NCBI GenBank assembly: GCA_937975725.1
Contig: CALJUL010000107.1
Coordinates: forward strand, 1 to 64,000
Reading direction: 5' to 3'
From: an uncultured Pseudoxanthomonas sp.
GTDB taxonomy: Bacteria; Pseudomonadota; Gammaproteobacteria; Xanthomonadales; Xanthomonadaceae
Length of the DNA: 64,000 nt
Below the pieces are notes generated by a model, which worked only from the letters and a program-made list of their open reading frames with translations, made no database searches and was not told the DNA's origin. The translations under genes and the position numbers were made by a program. This document shows, piece after piece, positions 59,702 to 64,000 of the stretch (positions are counted from its first letter, which is position 1; the number at the start of each line of letters is the position of its first letter).

Positions 59702-60796
59702 ATGGAACCCGATGACCTTCAAATCGCAGGATTCTTGTTCGAGAACGTACAACCCGCCTTCCAGGCCTTCGTCACTGACGGAAGCACGACCATCATAGGT
59801 ATCATCGCCACGCCCGCCGTGGTGCTGCTCACGATCTACGTGCTGTTCTGGGGAGTCTCGATGGCTTCGGGCCAAATCTCGGAACCGTTTACCGACGGCA
59901 TGAAGCGCATCGTCCGCATGTGCATCATCGTTGGTTTCGCCCTGACTGCCGGCATCTACCAAGGCACCGTCGTCGACTTCTTCATGCAGGCGCCGATGGA
60001 GATTGCAGGCCAGGTCGCCATCCCCGGAAGCAATCCGATCGGGGACGACATCAACTCGATGTCGACCATGCTCGATCAGGCTGCGGCCAGCGGCTTCGAT
60101 GTGGCCGCAAAGCCATGGCAGGAAGGTATCGTCATGCACTCGGCAGCCCTCACTGGCGTCAGTGGGGAAGGCCTACTGTTCCAAGGCGTTGCGATTCTCC
60201 TCTGCACAATCGTCGTGCTTACAGTCGCGATCGCCGCTTGCCTGATCCTGGTCGCCTACTCAGCGCTGACGATACTCTTGGCTATCGGCCCGCTCTTTGT
60301 CTTGTTTGCGTTGCTGCCAGGAACCATGCGCTGGTTCGAATCGTGGCTCGGGCAAGTCGTGAACTATGCGATCGGCGTGCTGTTGATCGTGCTGGCCGCT
60401 TCGCTGATGTTCAAGGTACTCGACACGTTCTTTCAGCACATGGCCACGATGGGCACGGCCGAGATCCTGATGGCCTCGCTGAAGGCAATCGGCATGGCAG
60501 CCTTCGTCCTGGGCGTGATGTTCTCGATGCCTTCGATTGCCGCCGCGCTCGGCGGTGGCGCAGCGGCTTCTGCCAGTGGATTTGGCGGCCGTCTTGCCTC
60601 CCTCGGTTCGGGCGCCGGCAGGATGCTGGCCACTGGCCATTCCAAGCGAGCGATCACTTTCGGGAACAGCGCCATCGGCAAAGCCATCGGGTCTACCGCC
60701 GCTGGCACTGCCAGAGCAGCCAACCATGTGGTGAAGAAGGGATTCGAGATGGCCAGGAAGAAGTCCCTGTCATCCAACACCATCAGGGCAGGCTGA
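59702..60796 (+). CDS. VirB6/TrbL-like conjugal transfer membrane protein
   Basis: 364 residues from ATG 59702, with AAGGAG in front. Hydrophobic helices at about 35-55, 75-90, 165-195, 200-225 and 230-260 surround a large loop with a FMQAPMEIAGQVAIPGSNP region, then LAIGPLFVLFALLPGTMRWFESWLGQVVNY, the VirB6/TrbL core signature (in pieces). A Gly/Ala/Ser-rich C-terminal tail (from about 300) follows, ending KSLSSNTIRAG. VirB6 is the inner-membrane channel part of type IV secretion. No other VirB gene is nearby. Confidence 0.83.
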   Translation: MEPDDLQIAGFLFENVQPAFQAFVTDGSTTIIGIIATPAVVLLTIYVLFWGVSMASGQISEPFTDGMKRIVRMCIIVGFALTAGIYQGTVVDFFMQAPMEIAGQVAIPGSNPIGDDINSMSTMLDQAAASGFDVAAKPWQEGIVMHSAALTGVSGEGLLFQGVAILLCTIVVLTVAIAACLILVAYSALTILLAIGPLFVLFALLPGTMRWFESWLGQVVNYAIGVLLIVLAASLMFKVLDTFFQHMATMGTAEILMASLKAIGMAAFVLGVMFSMPSIAAALGGGAAASASGFGGRLASLGSGAGRMLATGHSKRAITFGNSAIGKAIGSTAAGTARAANHVVKKGFEMARKKSLSSNTIRAG

Positions 60797-60816
60797 GCCA
60801 AGCCCGAGGGATGTAG

Positions 60817-60854
60817 CGTGTTGTATGTTGTATTGCGCTACAACATACAACACG
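60817..60854. repeat. Perfect inverted repeat with 16-base arms
   Basis: CGTGTTGTATGTTGTA (60817-60832) and its exact reverse complement at 60839-60854 surround TTGCGC. It lies 20 bases after the VirB6-like stop. It may be a terminator stem without T-run, or a recombination or protein-binding site. Confidence 0.7.
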
Positions 60855-60887
60855 GCTACGGAGACCAGCCCTGCTTCTATGCGACCC

Positions 60888-60932
60888 TCCAATACCGTCA
60901 GCGCCGGTTGAGCAGACCCGAGGAATGCAGCG
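60888..60932 (+). pseudogene. Remnant 3' end of a second VirB6-like gene
   Basis: TCCAATACCGTCAGCGCCGG then TTGA, followed by GCAGACCCGAGGAATGCAGCG, closely matches the end of the VirB6-like gene and its downstream bases (60775-60818: TCCAACACCATCAGGGCAGG, CTGA, GCCAAGCCCGAGGGATGTAGCG). Translated, both end SNT(I/V)xAG-stop. It looks like the tail of a duplicated or recombined copy. Confidence 0.5.
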
Positions 60933-61034
60933 CAGTTCCCGGGGCCGCGGCTAGTTCCGTACGTGACGGGTCGCAGACTGTGCGCCACCCCTCCTCCAGC
61001 CTTGACGTTCCGCACGCCACTGGCTATGCGCAGC

Positions 61035-61054
61035 AAAGTGATGTAAAGTGATGC
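61035..61054. promoter_or_regulatory. Tandem AAAGTGATG boxes upstream of the RHH gene
   Basis: AAAGTGATGT and AAAGTGATGC are adjacent direct repeats, 22 bases before the ATG of the ribbon-helix-helix gene. Tandem boxes like these are the common target of small RHH proteins and would allow autoregulation of the downstream methyltransferase. Confidence 0.55.
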
Positions 61055-61076
61055 AACTAATTGCGGAGGCGGTTCC

Positions 61077-61274
61077 ATGCCCGCGAAACGAGGACGGAAG
61101 CCGACCGGGAAGCCGCGTGCAATGCGTGTGACGGCAAGCCTTCCCCCAGAGATTTGCGAAACCCTACAGGGCATCGCCAAGCAAAAGAAAGTGTCCGTCG
61201 CATGGGTCATCCGCGACGCGGCCGAGAAGTACGTCGCAGACCAATGGCCGCTGCTCGATAGGAAGCAACCATGA
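61077..61274 (+). CDS. CopG-like ribbon-helix-helix protein, likely controller of the adjacent methyltransferase
   Basis: 65 residues. MRVTASLPPEICETLQGIAK is the beta strand and first helix of a ribbon-helix-helix, and KKVSVAWVIRDAAEKYVADQ the second helix. The N-terminus is basic. It overlaps the methyltransferase ATG by 4 bases, and GCGGAGG upstream of ATG 61077 is its ribosome site. The downstream R-M genes and the tandem boxes suggest a transcription control role in establishment of modification. Confidence 0.82.
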   Translation: MPAKRGRKPTGKPRAMRVTASLPPEICETLQGIAKQKKVSVAWVIRDAAEKYVADQWPLLDRKQP

Positions 61275-62935
61275 ACTTTATTGAGAACGAATCGGCGCAG
61301 AAGCTACGCGGTGGTTATTACACACCGGATGACCTCGCTACCTTCCTGTGCGAATGGGTGCTTGAAATCGACCCAAAGCGCGTCTTGGAGCCGAGCTGCG
61401 GCGATGGCGTTTTCCTGGGAGCGCTCCGTCATGCAGGTGCGCCGGCCGAGTTGGCGGTTACCGCTCTTGAGCTGGATGAGGTCGAGGCCGCCAAGGCGAA
61501 AAAGCGAGCCAAGGAAGCCGGGCTTCAATCGAGCAAGGTTCACGTAGGAGACTTCCTTTCGTGGGCGCTGGAAATGTACGGCAAGGAAGAAGCAACCTTC
61601 GATGCAGTGGTGGGCAATCCGCCGTTCGTGCGCTATCAGTATTTGCCTGCGCCGTTCCAAACGAAGGCTGAGCAGGTGTTCCGTGAGTTGGAGCTTCCGT
61701 TCACGAAGCACACGAACGCTTGGGTACCTTTCATCTTGGCCAGCTTGCGAATGCTTCGTCCCGGCGGTCGTTTGGCAATGGTCGTGCCAGCGGAAATCAT
61801 TCACGTGATGCACGCCCAGTCTTTGCGCTCCTATCTAGGCAAGGAGTGTCGCCGTCTGGTCATAGTTGACCCTGAAGAGCTTTGGTTCGCCGGCACGCTG
61901 CAAGGTGCCGTCCTGCTTCTAGCAGAGAAGCGGAAGGATGAAGCTGACAAGGCCGAAGGCCTTGGCATATACGAAGTCAGGAACCGCGAGTTCTTGCGGT
62001 TGAACCCAGCGAAGGTTTTTGCTGCTCCACAGTCGATCAATGGCAAGACCGTGGCCGGCAAGTGGACTCGCGCTCTACTGGATAAGGAAACTCGCGATCT
62101 ATTCGATGAACTTGCTGACCACAAGGAAGTTCACCGTTTCAACGACGTGGCCGATGTAGATGTAGGCATTGTCACAGGCGCGAACAAGTTCTTTCTGGTG
62201 CCCGACGAGGTTGTTGCTAAGCATGGCTTGGAGCGTTGGGCACATCCAATGTTCGGCCGGAGCGAGCATTGCCCGGGCATCATCTACGACGCAAGACAAC
62301 ACACTGCAAACGCCAAGGCCGGAAATCCGACTAATTTCCTGTGGTTCCCCGACAAAGAGCCGCTTCGATACAAAAAGGCGAAAGCCTATATCGAGGCTGG
62401 AGAAGCGGATTCGCTGCACACCCGCTACAAGTGTCGTATCCGATCGCCGTGGTTCTCGGTTCCTTCGGTTTATTCCACCGAAATTGGGATGCTAAAGCGT
62501 TCCCATGACCTGCCGCGTCTCATTCTGAACAAGATCGGTGCGTACACAACCGATACGGCTTATCGTATTCGTGTTCTCAATGGCACTTCGGCGGAGAAGC
62601 TTGTGGCTTGCTTCGTCAATGGATTGACCGCATTGAGTGCGGAGCTTGAGGGCCGCCATTACGGCGGCGGCGTTCTGGAACTCGTGCCATCCGAAATCGA
62701 GAAGCTGCTTCTTCCGCTGCCCCGAAAGGCGGAGGTCAGCTTGAAAGACTTGGACAAGAAGATCCGAATGGAATCAGCAAAGGGTGCTCTCGAATCAAAT
62801 TCGCGCGTCGTGCTGGGTGGTTTAGGCCTTTCGCGTGCCAAACAGGATCGCGTGCTGGATGGCTGGAAAAGGCTGCGGAATCGCCGGCATCGCACGTCGA
62901 GTGAAGATACAACCGAAGCCAGCGAACCCGTTTAA
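61271..62935 (+). CDS. N6-adenine DNA methyltransferase (type II, gamma-like architecture)
   Basis: 554 residues. The SAM-binding motif I appears as VLEPSCGDGVFLG (about 38-50), catalytic motif IV as VVGNPPFVRYQY (NPPF at 116-119), which marks amino methyltransferases on adenine. The C-terminal half (300-520) has the TaqI-like target-recognition layout with YCR-free, basic segments, and a basic tail. It belongs to the Eco57I/M.PaeR7I-like group of stand-alone methylases. The stop is TAA and overlaps the convergent PLD-type nuclease gene by 3 bases. Sequence target unknown. Confidence 0.86.
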   Translation: MNFIENESAQKLRGGYYTPDDLATFLCEWVLEIDPKRVLEPSCGDGVFLGALRHAGAPAELAVTALELDEVEAAKAKKRAKEAGLQSSKVHVGDFLSWALEMYGKEEATFDAVVGNPPFVRYQYLPAPFQTKAEQVFRELELPFTKHTNAWVPFILASLRMLRPGGRLAMVVPAEIIHVMHAQSLRSYLGKECRRLVIVDPEELWFAGTLQGAVLLLAEKRKDEADKAEGLGIYEVRNREFLRLNPAKVFAAPQSINGKTVAGKWTRALLDKETRDLFDELADHKEVHRFNDVADVDVGIVTGANKFFLVPDEVVAKHGLERWAHPMFGRSEHCPGIIYDARQHTANAKAGNPTNFLWFPDKEPLRYKKAKAYIEAGEADSLHTRYKCRIRSPWFSVPSVYSTEIGMLKRSHDLPRLILNKIGAYTTDTAYRIRVLNGTSAEKLVACFVNGLTALSAELEGRHYGGGVLELVPSEIEKLLLPLPRKAEVSLKDLDKKIRMESAKGALESNSRVVLGGLGLSRAKQDRVLDGWKRLRNRRHRTSSEDTTEASEPV

Positions 62936-64000
62936 TCGATCTCCAAAACAAATCTTTTCGGGTCGGCCTGGTCTCGGTATAACGAGAGCGTCCGGCCGAT
63001 GAGGTCGGGCCTGGCCACATAGTCGCGTACCGGTCCCCAGCTAAGGCGCGTCATCGCATTTCGTTGAGCATACGTGGCGCTTTGTGTGTTGGTGCTGTGG
63101 CCAATGCGCAGATCGAACTCGCCATAGCTGATGCCCTTCACGACAAGCTGGAATTTCGCGAAGGTTTCTTCCACGTTCGCATTCTTGCCTGGACTCCAAC
63201 TCAGCGCGTCGAACACCTCATCCCGGAAGTAGTGGCGATGATCGACTTCCTCAGGTAGTCGTCCCTTGTCGAGGTTGATGGAACCTGTCCGATGTGTGGT
63301 TTCGCCGTCAGGAACGTCCAAGTCGCGCCGTGTTAGCTCTTTGCTTTCCCACACCAGCTCGTACTGCACTCCGGTTGCCGATGGCGGCGCAGCCACTGCA
63401 GGCGTTGTAGCGGGCGCTGCAACCGCTACAGGCGTGGCGGGCTGGGTGGGTGCAGCCGGGGCAGCGGGCAGCCCTGTGGCCGCTGTAACGGGCACATTAG
63501 GCGGCAGTGCTACTGCGGCGGCTTTTGCTGCACTTGCCGCAGCGGCCTTCTTTGCCGCCAGCAACGCGCTGTATATCGGAACGACTTTCAGCTTGATCTT
63601 GGGAACAGGGTCATCCGCTGTTGAAGACGCGGTGCTGGCCGGACGGGGTGGAGACGTAGCCAGTTCATCTATCAATCGCCCGCTTGCGTGCAACTCATCC
63701 AGTTCCGCCGCAGAAGTAATCCTTACGACGTTCTCAGGGTGTTCGGCTGGCTGTTCATCGAGGCTCCGTTCGATGCTCTCGATTAGCAGCCGGTCAGCCT
63801 CATCCTGCATGTCACATTCGACGACGATGCCCGCTTCGATATTGTTGTTCAGCCCACCCGGCGTGAGATTTGCACTGCCGATGATGAGCTTCGCCTGGTT
63901 AGCGCCACGGACGAGATAGAGCTTCGGGTGATAGATGACTCGCCTAGAGCCCGTATCCACGACGTAGAGGGTCACACCTTGATCTAGCAGGTGTTTGGCT
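62932..64000 (-). CDS. PLD-family restriction endonuclease, partial (N-terminus beyond the window)
   Basis: At least 355 residues; the frame continues past base 64000, so the start is missing. The visible N-terminal part carries an HKD-type site, HPKLYLVRGANQAKLIIGSANLTPGG (quoted in parts; His, Lys and GSAN), typical of phospholipase D-like nucleases such as BfiI/NgoFVII. An Ala/Pro/Val-rich linker of about 90 residues follows, then a C-terminal domain with RHYFRDEVFDALSW and SYGEFDLRIGHSTNTQS, a pattern found in PLD-type restriction enzymes. It is convergent with the methyltransferase, giving a complete R-M unit. Confidence 0.8.
   Translation of the reverse strand, partial: AKHLLDQGVTLYVVDTGSRRVIYHPKLYLVRGANQAKLIIGSANLTPGGLNNNIEAGIVVECDMQDEADRLLIESIERSLDEQPAEHPENVVRITSAAELDELHASGRLIDELATSPPRPASTASSTADDPVPKIKLKVVPIYSALLAAKKAAAASAAKAAAVALPPNVPVTAATGLPAAPAAPTQPATPVAVAAPATTPAVAAPPSATGVQYELVWESKELTRRDLDVPDGETTHRTGSINLDKGRLPEEVDHRHYFRDEVFDALSWSPGKNANVEETFAKFQLVVKGISYGEFDLRIGHSTNTQSATYAQRNAMTRLSWGPVRDYVARPDLIGRTLSLYRDQADPKRFVLEID

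Larger units (their letters stand above)
60797..61076. other. Spacer of 280 bases with a large inverted repeat and a decayed second gene end
   Basis: Only RHH-type and VirB6-like genes border it. It contains the 16-base-arm inverted repeat (60817-60854), the degenerate copy of the VirB6 3' end (about 60888-60932) and the AAAGTGATG tandem box before the RHH start. No gene is supported. Confidence 0.5.

Noticed and set aside
61061..61261. Alternative frame overlapping the ribbon-helix-helix gene
   Set aside because: It has an Arg-rich translation, while the frame from 61077 gives a clear RHH protein with an overlap to the methylase start.

Overview
The window is a GC-rich chromosomal segment of a member of the Xanthomonadaceae/Lysobacteraceae (Xanthomonas, Stenotrophomonas, Lysobacter or Luteimonas-like). 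The evidence is the family-typical gene content and order (scattered trpE-G / D / C cluster, homogentisate pathway with a MarR regulator, PhoP/PhoQ with a PepSY-like neighbour, citrulline hydrolase beside dusA), a type IV secretion effector with a C-terminal XVIPCD-like domain, and several families of short palindromic extragenic repeats that fill almost every intergenic gap. I cannot name the genus from sequence alone.

Layout. 0-2 kb: end of a small gene and a putative antibacterial X-T4SS effector carrying a HExxH metallopeptidase motif. 2.1-7.5 kb: tryptophan synthesis genes (trpE, trpG, trpD, trpC, all minus) interleaved with a monooxygenase-fold protein and a HAD phosphatase. 7.8-12.6 kb: lipid kinase, rpe, J-domain protein, purC, Mpo1-like protein. 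12.7-19.5 kb: an epimerase-like gene and a six-gene Mrp Na+/H+ antiporter operon (mrpAB fused, C, D, E, F, G). 19.6-28.7 kb: CaCA exchanger, lipoprotein, tyrosine catabolism (hppD, DUF559 protein, hmgA) divergent from a MarR regulator across a perfect palindrome, POT peptide transporter, ECF-type permease and tryptophan 2,3-dioxygenase. 29.1-34 kb: 2-oxoacid dehydrogenase E1alpha, E1beta and E2 with an SH3-like gene inserted, followed by two VOC proteins. 34.2-51.8 kb: peptidases, trpS, stress and entericidin-like genes, arginase, tRNA-Thr, birA/coaX, mtfA, phoPQ, ctlX and dusA.

51.8 kb to the end is accessory DNA. A tyrosine recombinase lies immediately upstream of, and divergent from, dusA, a known insertion hotspot. 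The genes behind it are typical of an integrative mobilizable element: a HigBA-type toxin-antitoxin pair, a repressor-like gene with a perfect operator, a small DNA-binding protein, a replication-type winged-helix protein, a candidate oriT with tandem repeats and a palindrome, MobC- and MobP-like mobilization proteins, a PrtN-like regulator, a lone VirB6/TrbL-like protein preceded by a small lipoprotein, and a restriction-modification module (ribbon-helix-helix protein, N6-adenine methyltransferase, convergent PLD-type nuclease that runs off the window). No complete mating apparatus is visible, so the element probably borrows one.

The most distinctive chromosomal signal is the repeat load. 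Repeats occur not only between genes but inside the coding regions of two dehydrogenase subunits, and at the 3' ends of several genes where they supply the stop codon.
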